This document shows, in pieces, positions 44,984 to 55,629 of a DNA stretch of 64,000 nucleotides. Location of the stretch: positions 124,001-188,000 of the forward strand of contig JAOWBW010001040.1 in assembly GCA_026119855.1 (NCBI GenBank), given 5' to 3'. Both the position numbers and the translations under genes were made by a program. Origin of the DNA: Campanula takesimana (taxonomy: Eukaryota; Streptophyta; Magnoliopsida; Asterales; Campanulaceae). How positions within the stretch are numbered: the first letter of the stretch is position 1; the number at the start of each line of letters is the position of its first letter. The notes under the pieces are model-generated. The model was not told the DNA's origin and did no database searches. It was given only the letters and a program-made list of their open reading frames with translations.

Positions 44984-47722
44984 TGTCACGCCCCGGAAAA
45001 TTCTAAAATCCATAAACATAAATTTACATAATGTACATCTCCAAAATGCAAAATACCAAATCGGGCGCGTGAATTCAACTATAAACCAATACCATTAAAC
45101 AACACCTCACGAGATTTCAACTCGGAGACAATCTATAAGTGCGGAAGCAAGAACAACTAATAATATAAAAACTCAACGGATAACAGTATTTACACAACAC
45201 TGTACTACCTCGATCTCACAACAAAATACATAAAGGCTCCGAAGAGCAACTACCCCAAAGGAGGTCAACCTGCTCAGAAGATTCCCGCTACAACGGACCT
45301 CACAACGCTACCACTTGCTTTCGGGGGGGGGGGGTTAAGGAAAACAACAAAGATAAAAAGAAATGGGGTGAGATAAAATCTCAGTAAGCTACTAAATGCA
45401 TCTAAGTGCCATGCTGTCATGAACAGTAATATAACAATAAGCATTCATAATGTACAATCACATAACAACAAATGAGAGGCTCCCTATCGCCAACCGTCCC
45501 ATACCGGTTGGAAATAACGACCAGCTCATCATGCAGCACATAAAGCTGAAATAAACACGTTACAAAGGATACCGAGCCAAGGTTTCACCAAACTGATAGA
45601 ACAATCGCTGCGCAGCTTCAACCGATCAACCAATCAACAATAGCAGCATAACAGCTGAAGAGAACCCCGGTCAGAACCGACCAATCAATCAATCAACCAA
45701 TCAAACCATCTTCATAGTAGCATAAACAGCTTAAGATGACAACCTCGGTACCGGAACCATAATAATGCAACATGTCACAAAGGACAGGGGAAATGACACA
45801 GAGTCATACCTAAAATGTCTAGCTAGAATACTCACTAATGGAGCTAGATCATCCCAACCAAGGCCATCTAGAAGGGGAAAGAAGGACCAATGGGCGATGC
45901 TATACTGGACTTGGCTCGTGCCATTATAACATTATCCATTGCCTGACTCGAACACAAGTAACCAGCTGGACTTTTAAATAAATGCTAAGTAATAAATACT
46001 AGCTCGATAAACAACCAAAGATTCCAAAGTAGGGAACCACACCAAATAATCACCATAAAGATGCAAACGATTACTCATGAAGAGTTAAACAACAATGAAC
46101 ACAAGAAGTTCCTCATAGAGAGTCTAACACCGATAAACAGGGTTGCTCATAGAGAGCCCAACAACATTGATCATTAAAACATGATGATTCTATGATAAGG
46201 GACCATACCAAACACATCCTAAAGATGATACCCATGAGTTACTCATAAGGAGCACAACTCAAACGGTCGCTCACAATTGGTACAATAATTATTACCAAAA
46301 CGACCATAAACGTCTACTCATAAAGAGTACTATGACCATGAACTCAACCATCTCTTACACTTGGAATTCCAAATAGGAAAACCGAATAAATACACCTTAA
46401 AACTAAACATAACCGTAGGTACCCAATAAACAATTCACGTCTTACATCCGTTCATCAACGAACCAATTCTTAACACTCGAACGAACCCAAAAGGTTACAC
46501 CTATTCATACCTGATCACATATGGACCAAACCCAACACTTTGGTGTTCCATAACAACCCTCTAGATACTATAGGATATCACCTAAAACCTATACCAAGTC
46601 TTATCCAAAAATCAATTCGATTGGCACAATCATGAACACCTCATAAGATGACCAAACATTCCCAAACAATACTTAGACTAATTCCATAACATAATTGCTC
46701 ACAACGGAACTACTTTACAACCCTAGAGTGTTCCACTATGCTCATACAAGTTAAATAGAATAGTACTCAAAACCTAGACTAAGAATGCAACCTAGTCTTA
46801 AACAATCAAAAGGAAGATTTCCAGAAACAGGGGGCGGGCGGGCGCTCACTAAGGGTCAGGCGGGTGCTCATTTAGACAGAAGGTTGGTCGAAGGAATTTG
46901 GCTAGGTGGGCGGGCACCTGGCTCAATCCGGGCGGGCTCCCGGTCGGCGATCTGGGCAAAATGAAGCTGGGTTATTACAAATCTTTCACAAATCCTTACC
47001 ATTCTAAAAACTACTCTTACCCCAACTTCTAACAAGTAAACCAAGGTACTAAAACAACTTATAAACTCATGAAATACCTATATAACAAAATCTATCAACC
47101 CAAACTAAGATTTAACCCCAACATTCATATCATCACAAATTTAACCAAAAATCCAAATAAATTCTAAACTCAACCAAAACATCATATATATCACTAAAGC
47201 ATCATTCAAACAAGTGATGAACATTTTAGCATAAAAATGGGGGAAAAGTAACTTACTTGGAATTTATGAAAGATGACGGAATTTGAATTTTCTTAGCTCT
47301 ATACGATCCTATCGACGATCTAAGAATTTTTCATAAAATGAGCAATAAGAAATAGTGAGAGGAAGATGATCAAAAGAAGGAGAGAAGGAGAGAGCTTTTA
47401 CCTTGCAACAATGGAGGGAGAGAGAGAATTTGGTAAGGGGGGAGGGGAGGAAGAAGTGTGCTGGAGAGGAGAAGAGAGTGAGGGGGTGAGGGAGTAGTTG
47501 ATGATTATTTTCAAAATGTCACACCTAGGCCCCCTCTACTACTACTACTTACAAATAACTCTTACTCCCCACTAACAACTAAGACCCAATAAACTCCACA
47601 CTAGCACGAATGATCAATTAAAATGCTAGACATAAAATATTATGGAACACAAAATGCACACAAAAATAAATAAATAAATATTTATTACTAAGAAAATAGA
47701 GACGGGTTTTCGGGTCGTTACA
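44984..47722 (-). mobile_element. Antisense chromovirus-type solo LTR inserted in the copia element
   Basis: 2739 bp, bounded by TGTCACGCCCCGG (44984) and GGTCGTTACA (47722), with a CCTTG duplication at 44979-44983 and 47723-47727. Read on the minus strand it aligns with the LTRs of the 3630-17635 array: the TGTAACGACCCG start, CT-rich tract, AAG|GTAAAA donor-like site (near 47401), GCGCCCGCC-like cluster (about 46828-46960), GAGATTTTATCTC hairpin, and a C12 tract (near 45323). It is more diverged than the array LTRs. There is no internal region, so it arose by LTR-LTR recombination. Confidence 0.92.
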
Positions 47723-47727
47723 CCTTG

Positions 47728-48731
47728 AGTCATATGATACTTGTGAGTCGTGTCTTCTTGGAAAAATGACAAAGATACCTTTTACCAAGTTGGGTGAAAG
47801 GGCAAGCGACTTATTGGGGTTGATACATTCCGATGTATGCGGACAACTAAGTAGCAATGCTAGGGGAGGATTTCAATACTTCATAACCTTCACCGATGAT
47901 TTTAGTAGATTTGGGTATGTTTACCTAATGAAACATAAAAGTGAAGCGTTTGAGATATTTAGAATATTTTAAAATGAAGTAGAAAAACAACTTGGCAAAA
48001 GTATTAAGGCACTTCGATCAGATTGAAGTGGGGAATACTTAAGTCAAGAATTTGATGATCATCTAAACAATTGTGGAATAGTTTCGCAATTGACTCCACC
48101 CGGAATACCACAATGGAATGGTGTGTCCGAGAGGAGGAATCGAACTTTGTTGGATATCGTTCGATCAATGATGCGTCAAGTTGATCTTCCGATATCCTTT
48201 TGGGGTTATGCACTAGAAACCGCCGCTTTTACGCTAAATTGTGTTCCAAGTAAATCGGTTCAAAATACTCCATATGAGATATGGAGCGGAAAGAAATCTA
48301 GTTTGTCTTTCATGAAGATTTAGGGTTATGAAGTTTTTGTCAAAAGACTTGTCTCAGACAAACTTGCACACAAATCTGATAAATGTATTTTCGTGGGATA
48401 TCCTAAGGAAACTAAAGGATATTACTTTTACAACTGAATGGAAAACAAAGTGTTTGTTGCCCGAACTGGTGTCTTTCTAGAGAAAGAGTTTCTCTCCAAA
48501 GAAATCAGTGGGAGTAAAGTAAATCTCGAAGAGGTTCGAGAAACTGAAAATGACATTGAACCGATAGTGGAACAAGAACGAGTCTCACAAGGAGTTATGG
48601 AACCCATTCAAGATACACAAGTAACTCGAAGATCTGGTAGGTTACAATCTGAGCCCGAGAGATATGGGTTTCTCGTAACAGATAGTAATGAGGTGGAGAT
48701 CATTGAGAATGATGAACCAACCACCTACTAA
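47728..48731 (+). pseudogene. Copia integrase, several in-frame stops
   Basis: All open pieces lie in one frame. Visible: CESCLLGK-like end of the zinc domain (47746-47769), first catalytic Asp in LIHSDVCGQL, ITFTDDFSRFGYVYLM, second Asp in RSD just before a TGA and GEYLSQEF, and catalytic Glu in NGVSERRNRTLLDIVRSMM. Further on: WGYALETAAFTLNCVPSK and the FVGYPKETKGYYFYN region, then the connector to RT (RRSGRLQSEPERY). Stops at about 47970, 48024, 48321, 48435 and 48729 inactivate it. No frameshift is needed, so decay is by substitutions. Confidence 0.9.
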
Positions 48732-48773
48732 GAGGCGATCTCTTCTTTTGATTCGGATAAGTGGCTTGGAGCC

Positions 48774-50315
48774 ATGGAATCCGAATTACAATCCATGCAT
48801 GATAATCAAGTTTGGAACTTGATTGATGCACCCGAAGGTGTAAAAACCATAGGATGCAAATGGGTCTTCAAGAAGAAGACTGACATGTATGGGAAGGTGC
48901 ATACTTACAAAGCTAGGCTTGTAGGGAAAGGTTATAGGCAGATTCATGGTATTGACTATGATGAAACCTTTTCACTTGTAGCAATGATAAAGTCTATAAG
49001 ATTTTTGATTGCCATAGCTGCATATTATGACTATGAGATATGGAAAGTGGATGTCAAAACCGCTTTCCTTAGTGGAAACTTACAAGAGGATGTCTATATG
49101 ACACAACCTGAGGGTTTTGCATAAAATTCTAAAGTATGCAAGTTGCAGAAATCCATCTATGGATTGAAGCAAGCTTCTAGGAGTTGGAATCTCCGTTTTG
49201 ATGAATCAGTCAAAAAGTTTGGCTTCATTAAGAACGAAGATGAACCTTGTGTATACAATAAAATTAGTGGGAGCATAGTGGTATTCCTTATTTTATATGT
49301 GGATGACATATTGCTCATTGGAAACGACATTCCTACACTTTAGTCTGTAAAGACTTGGTTAGGAAAGTGTTTTGAAATGAAATATATGGGTGAAGCCGCA
49401 TATATCCTCGGCATTAATATCTATAGATATAGATCAAGGAAGCTAATTGGTTTAAGCCAAAGTACTTACATTGACAAGGTTCTTAGAAGATTCCTCATGG
49501 AAGACTCTAAGAGAGGACACTTGCCAGTGTTACATGGAGTTTTTCTAAGCAAGACTCTATGTTCTAAGACAAAAGATGAGTGTGAGAAAATGAGTGAGAT
49601 TCCATATGCTTTGGCAATTAGATCCATCATGTATGCCATAATATGTACTAGGCCGGATGTATCTTATACTTTGAGCATGACGAGTAGATATCACCCCGGT
49701 GAGAGTCACTAGATGGCTGTTAAAGCGATTCTTAAGTACTTGAGAAGGACTAAAGACTCGTTTTTAATCTAAGGAGGAATGGAAGATGATCTCGTTGTAA
49801 ATGGTTACACGGATGCAAGCTTCCAAACTGACAAAGATGATAGTAGATCGCAATCGGGTTTTGTGTTTATGTTGAATGGTGGAGCTGTAAACTGGAAGAG
49901 TTCTAAGCAAAGTACAGTCATTGATTCTACAACTGAAGCTGAGTATATTGCTGCATCGGATGCTGCAAAGGAAGATGTTTGGATTAAGAAGTTTACTGGT
50001 GAACTTGAGGTGGTTCCTAGTATTGCTAATCTAATAGACCTTTATTGTGATAATAATGGTGCTATTGCTCAAGCAAAGGAACCAAGGGCACATCAGAAAT
50101 CTAAACTTATACTTAGGCATTTTCATATCATTCGAGAAATCGTTGATAGGGGAGACGTAAATATATGCAGAGTACCAACTGATGATAACGTAGCGGACCC
50201 ACTAACAAAGGGACTTCCACAAGCTAAAATGATGGTCATGTTAGGTCCATGGGTATTAGATATATGGGAGATTAGGCCTAGGTCAAGTAGGAGATTGTTA
50301 GTGTTGGTTCCCTAG
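48774..50315 (+). pseudogene. Copia reverse transcriptase and RNase H, in-frame stops
   Basis: The same frame as integrase. RT: NQVWNLIDAPEGVKTIGCKW, ARLVGKGYRQIHGIDYDETFS, VDVKTAFLSGNLQEDVYM, KSIYGLKQASRSWN and the catalytic YVDDILLIGND. RNase H: GYTDASFQTDKDDSRS (Asp), STTEAEYIAASDAAKE (Glu), LYCDNNGAIAQAKEP (Asp) and ADPLTKGLP. Stops at about 49122, 49341, 49710 and 49770 break it. The terminal residues run into the 3' LTR, probably after a late frameshift. The polypurine tract (AAGTAGGAGA) adjoins the LTR at 50296. Confidence 0.92.
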
Positions 50316-51810
50316 GCACGTTTATTTAAACGTTCTGTATGTTATCATTTTATTCATATTAAAAAAGAGATGTTTTGATTATTATTGTTGTTCATGTTTA
50401 CTTATAATAATCTCCTTCCCTAGTACTTATGAAGCACTAGTATAAGTCTAAATGTTCATGGGATGGTCATGTTAGACTTATGGGTACTTATTGGGAACAA
50501 GGTACTTGACATGACCCGCTCTATGAGATTTATGTCATGGTCTATGTCGTATATATATCTCATATTAGTTATGTCATTTCAATCCTTTGACATGAGTTAT
50601 TATAGTCTTCCACTTGATGAATATTATGTTTGACATATTCAAACGCTACCTTTAACAGGAAGTTATAAAGGGCATGATTGGCATAATCAGATTCACGTAG
50701 GGAAGAATAATAAGCTAAATGGATTTGTCCCTCTTTGGGGAGATGTCAAGCTTGGTCCCCTCGTAGAATGATGTTGATGAAATGTTTGGCCAAACTCAAG
50801 TGAATTGATTGGATCAATGACATTTGGATTATCAACATATTTGGGATCGAGAAAGTATTGAACAAATACAAGTTGACTTGATGACCATGACTTGTGTTCA
50901 ATGACATCGTGGACAAAGGGTTTGTGACATATTCTATAAAAGGAATGCGAACTTGTATATAGTTACACTATTTGGGTAGGTATGACGGTTTGCTAGAACC
51001 TAATCATATCTTATGGGTTTATGTTTAAACCCATTGCCAACTTAGTGTAATCCTATAGGGTCACACACAAATAGAATGAATCATAAAGGACTCAATTGGA
51101 ATTTTGGGTCGAAGGACCTTTGAGGGATTTTAGGAATTTAGAGGAGAAAAAAAGGAATTTGGAGAAATTGGATGGCCCGGTCGGACCTTGTAATGGACCC
51201 GGCCGGACCCCCACTGTGACCCGGTCGGACCATGCTTGGATCAGCCAGACCTATTGTTATACCTGGGCGGATCAGTCGGTTTCGGCCTGGGATTTTCCCG
51301 TTCCATTTTCTTGCGGGTTTGGTCACTTGTTACCTATTTGGAATAGGTGAAACAAGTATAAAACCCACCTCTAGTTGCCCTAATCATTTAATAAGTTTGT
51401 GTAAGCCTCCAAAGAGTTTGAGAGGGTTATTTCTTGTTCTAAGATCTCTTGGGTGAAGAACAAGAACATCACATAATAATTCCATATAGTTCTATACATT
51501 GTGAAAACGTGTTTCACAATTTGGTCTAGCAACCAAGATCAAGAAGCTACTTGATATTCGTTCGAAGGTGTGGATACCAATAGAGGGTGAAACTTATCAT
51601 CTTTAAAGTTCGTGTTCCTGCTGTTGTTCGTGATCAAGTTTCAAATCTCCACCAAGATTCAAGATTGTTAATCAAAGGCATCAAGGGTTAGTATTCTAGT
51701 ATTCATTATGCGGTATTTGATATAATCATATGAATGGATCTATGGGCTTTGGGTTTCATGAAAATTTTAATGCTTTAATTCCGCTGCGCATGATCTGAGG
51801 AAACCCAACA
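50296..51810 (+). repeat. 3' LTR of the copia element
   Basis: 1515 bp, TGTTAGTGTTGG to AAACCCAACA. GC-rich cluster (about 51173-51290) upstream of the TATA (GTATAAAACCC, near 51357). It differs from the 5' LTR by scattered substitutions and several indels. Confidence 0.92.
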
Positions 51811-52435
51811 AAAGTAACCTTACAAAATATATCACAATCCCTTTGTCACGCGATATAATATTGGACATAAGTCATGTTCCATGTCAACTTATGTTATCCA
51901 ATGCTTTCTCGATCCCGAGTGGATTGATATGAGCAAATGAAATCGAACACATCGATTCATTTGGGTATGACCATAAACTATCATCAATATCACTCATCGA
52001 GTGGCCAAGCAGATATCTCTCTTGAAAGAGGGACAAATCCCATCTTGACTTATCATTCTTTCCTACAAGAATCCAATTATTCCAATCGTAGCCTTTGTAA
52101 CCTCCCAGTTAAGGGTAGCGTTTGAGTACGTCAAACATAATGTTCATCATGTGGAAGACCATGATAATGTCAGGTCTAAGGATTCAAATGGTATGACTAT
52201 TATGAGATTTAATTATGACATTTGACCATGACATAAATCTCATAACGGGTTTATCCAGTACATTTTTCTCCAACAAGTACCCACAAGTTTAATCCGTATC
52301 CTATGCACCATAATCATCATATGATTATCCATCAAAATCATTCTAGCCCTTCATAAGTGCTAGGGACAATGATTATTGTAATAAACATGCAAAAGATATA
52401 ATAATAGGGCCTAGGGAATAATATCCAACAGTTAT

Positions 52436-53868
52436 GATCAGAAAATTATGAGGAGCAACTTTCATTTTGGGAGCATGGACAATCGGGACACAGTTGTGCA
52501 CACACTGGAGCAGTTACGGGCCAGTGCGGAACGAGCAAACGGAGCACAAAAGAACTCAAATTCACCTTGCATGGCCATAGGTACGTGGCCACATGCTGAG
52601 CATTGAATGGGGTGAGTCATCCACCATGAAGCAACCAAGATTTGAGAAGTGGCATTCAAGGAAAGGCTGATTTTTCTCACTGCCACCATATGCCACCATC
52701 ACCACCGTACGGCTATGGTGGAGCCGTACGGCTCCTCTGCTGCTCCCATCAAATTGCCTCTCCAACAATGCACAATCATGATCATGGCTCTTTTTAATCA
52801 TCTTCCATCACCTTTATAAAAATCCCAGCCATCACCTCACCACCCACCTACTACCCCTACTCCACGGGCATTATTGTCAAAAAAAAAACATTCCTAACAA
52901 CCTCCATATACCCCAAGTTTGTGGAGGAGAAAAGAGGATAGCTACGTTACACACAATTCTCTCTACACCTCAAAAAACAACTTTCTCTCAACTTTCCTTC
53001 AAACACTAGCATCACCACAACCACCATCACTCATCCACCACAAGTCCACCACTCCTACATTACTCAAACACTTCAAATAACTCACTCAAATACCTACTCA
53101 AAGTCAAATCTTAACAACAACTCCAATAAGCCCTCAATGAACTCTCCAACTCAAACAAGAAAAAGTCTTTCCTTGGAAGACAAAGGAAGCACATCCATCC
53201 TATAAACTATGTAATCTCTCATTTGCAACCCCTTGGATCTTCAAAATTTAAGTGGTTTAGATGTTTGTATAAGGGTCTAGCCACTAGTTGGCTAGACCCC
53301 CGTATTTCTCAAATAAATCTCATGTAAGAACTTGTAATGTGGTTGTATAAAGAATGTTATTGATGTTAAAACCTAAGGTTTTTCATGTTTGCCTGAATCT
53401 ATCACACTTACATGTCCATTTCTTGGCCAAACCTTAAGTGTTTTTATGCATAAATCTCCTCTTTTTCTCAAAGGCTATGAATCTGTCCTCCTCTACTATT
53501 TCCATGCACATTTATGTTTAAGTTGACTTTTGATGCCAAATAACTCTTGGATAAAGTTCTTAACATATTGAAGTATGATTTACTTGAGTTTCATGGATTG
53601 GTTTTGAGTTTAAGTCGTATTTTGAAGTCCATTTTTATGATCCAAGCAAGCAGTCCATATACTGTCCATATACTCTGCTCAAACCAAGAATTATCTTAAA
53701 ATGATTTCTGGGCTTGGTTCAAAACATGAAAGTTGTTCCTTATATATTGAAGTTCATTTTCTGAATCTAAAACGCGGGGTACTTCATGTTTGGAATGCGG
53801 TCTTAAACTTTCATTCTTTGTGTTTTTCCAGATTCATGAGTTATGATGGATGAAATTAGTGATGGATG
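52436..53868. other. Unassigned block with promoter-like and 3'-end-like signals
   Basis: No ORF of note. Two GCCGTACGG repeats (52705-52735) precede a TATA box (TATAAAAA, 52815). About 450 bp later come a perfect 11-bp hairpin (53273-53299) and an AATAAA (53311). The distances and the GC cluster resemble the U3-R-U5 layout of an LTR, but no element ends or second copy are visible. It could also be the remains of a non-coding transcription unit. Confidence 0.35.
53273..53299. repeat. Perfect inverted repeat (11-bp stem, 5-base loop)
   Basis: GGGTCTAGCCA, loop CTAGT, TGGCTAGACCC. An AATAAA hexamer follows 12 bases later. It is a candidate RNA hairpin near a polyadenylation site. Confidence 0.7.
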
Positions 53869-55014
53869 TGTGAATACACCTTTCCGATGAAGCGACACAT
53901 GGGAAGTATCTTGCAATTATCATTAATAATAAAGGGAAAGATTCATAGCAACATTAAAATATGAGAGCCGCCACGCCGTTTTAATTAGCCAAAACATTGA
54001 GAAAAACAATGTTAATGGGTTCGGGGGTCAAATTACGACAATAGAAGAATATTAAGCATTATCACTCCTATCGCCCGAATGATCGGTCTTTCTATCATGA
54101 TGTGGTGTAGGTTGTGTGCGGTGTTTAGAGACCGGATCCGAAGATTTCGTACATTCTTCTAAATGTGAGAAGCTCAGGTCAACGTAGTTCGAGAAGAATT
54201 TAGAATAGGCAGAAGAATCGAGATCATGCATATTGATGGGGGAATTAACTAAAGATTAGGGTTTAGAAATAGTTCCTAGATCATGTTCGGGTTGATGAAC
54301 CCTAGATCATCATCGGATATGAAATAACATATTAACATGAAGATCGCAACCCTAAAAATCTAGCATAAATAAGGTTTTAATCTAAGAACATGAAGAACAT
54401 ACGAAGAACGTATTATGAACATATGAATAATATGAAGAACATATGAATAAACATGTTAAGAACATGAATACTATGGATCTAAACTAAGAACATGCCAAGA
54501 ACATGAAGAAAAATTTAGAAAACTTACCTATGTTGGCAAGAAATAAACTTGGATCTTCTTGGAGACTTTGAGAGTGTTCTTGGATGGTTGAAATGCTTAA
54601 TTGGAGAGCAAATTCGTCACTTAGGGAGCTTAAGATTGATCAAAACTCGGATGATTGACTAAAATTTGGATCCTAAATTATGAGGTAAGGATGACCTTAT
54701 ATAGCAATCTGAGGGAGGGATCAGACGGCTGAGATTGAATGAGGCGAAGATGGCCGCCTGGCCAAGGTCGAACATGGCCGCGTGGCCAAAGACGGATGTG
54801 GCCGCGTGGCCATCATTCTCGGCTGACGTGATTGTTAAGCTAGGGTTTTATTTGGGATAAGGAAACCCTATTTTGGCCATTTTTAAGATGTTCTAGAATA
54901 TTGAGCTATATTTTGGGAATCCAGGACAAGTCTTTGCAAGGTTTCTAATTCCTGTAAAGTCCTTGTATATTTGGGAAAGCCCTAATAAACTCATTTTCGG
55001 ATCAGGTACTAACA
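53869..55014 (-). repeat. 3' LTR of a minus-strand TAT element
   Basis: 1146 bp. On the minus strand it starts TGTTAGTACCTGATCC and ends GGTGTATTCACA, like the outer TAT LTR but of another subfamily. It has three GGCCGCNTGGCC repeats (54753-54812), a TATA (TATATAAGG, from 54703) and a donor-like ATAG|GTAAGT (GT at 54527). The polypurine tract complement (TTAGCCCCTCAGCG) adjoins on the right, so the element's body lay to the right. The left flank GGATG (53864-53868) would be one target copy. The other is not found. Confidence 0.8.
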
Positions 55015-55629
55015 TTAGCCCCTCAGCGACGCTTCTTGCAAGGCAATGGGGGGTCGACGATAAAACGAAGGATCCGTTCTGAAACATGAGTTTCAAAACA
55101 AAGGAAAGACGATGGGATGGCTGGACCTTTGCAGGCGACCTACGTATCCGCGGGGGAATCAAGCTGAACGTAGTTCAAATCTACTGGGGAAATTGCTAAT
55201 GATTGTCTTCTGATGGAGAGCAACGAGCAACGCCTTCCGCTGGGGATAATTTTCATGAAGGAAAATTTGCTGGGGAATGAGAAATGACCAAGTCGATCGG
55301 GTGGCTGAACCTTTCAGGCTTCCTATGTATCCTCGGGGGAATCAAGCCGGTCATAGTTCGGAGATACGAACAAGAATGATGCGAGATATTAAGACGGCAA
55401 GGTCTAAGTAATCCCAAGATAAAAATGGTAATTGCCGGAATGTACGCAATTAGAAACGGTAGGGCTTCTGCAAATCGTGATAGATCTAGAACACGCATGA
55501 TATAGAGACGGACGGGTCCCTAAAGCCACAATGGTCCTAAGCAAATGCCGGGGGCTGCACGTGGTAGAAACAGTCGGGTTTCGGTAATCGCAATAGATCT
55601 AGAACATGCATGATATAGAGACGGACGGG
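55015..55629 (-). repeat. 3' UTR fragment of the minus-strand TAT element, with repeats
   Basis: After the polypurine tract complement the sequence carries two hairpin-block copies (55132-55180 and 55303-55365). A two-copy repeat of about 130 bp is marked by ATAGATCTAGAACANGCATGATATAGAGACGGACGGGT (near 55482 and 55590). It ends exactly where the plus-strand LTR begins, so it is probably truncated by that insertion. Confidence 0.6.

Larger units (their letters stand above)
40536..51810 (+). mobile_element. Ty1/copia element, complete structure, degenerate coding region
   Basis: LTRs 40536-42090 and 50296-51810, perfect AAAGT duplication (40531-40535 and 51811-51815), PBS TGGTATCAGAGC at 42092, and gag-pro-int-RT-RNase H in copia order. 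About 1.5-kb LTRs and the WVLDTGCGSHIC protease suggest the Tork/Angela group, tentatively. An antisense chromovirus solo LTR interrupts it at 44984-47722. Pol is read in one frame but broken by about nine stops. Confidence 0.93.
1781..52430 (-). mobile_element. Antisense Ty1/copia-type solo LTR, split by nested insertions
   Basis: The left tip is TGTTGGGTTTTGATG at 1781 and the right tip is ATATCCAACA ending at 52430. A 5-bp duplication GTTAT flanks both (1776-1780 and 52431-52435). Only three pieces belong to the LTR itself: 1781-1892, about 39949-40535 and about 51816-52430, roughly 1.3 kb in all. On the minus strand it starts TGTTGGATATTATTCCCTAGG and ends with a CCGCTGCGCATGATGC block, like the LTR of the copia element at 40536-51810, so it is a relative. 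A TATA box on the minus strand lies near 40174. Internal sequence is absent, hence solo LTR. This is the oldest layer of the stack. Confidence 0.85.

Noticed and set aside
52815..53340. A host protein-coding gene promoter
   Set aside because: The TATA box and AATAAA enclose only about 500 bp without an ORF. An LTR-like unit fits better, though not proven.
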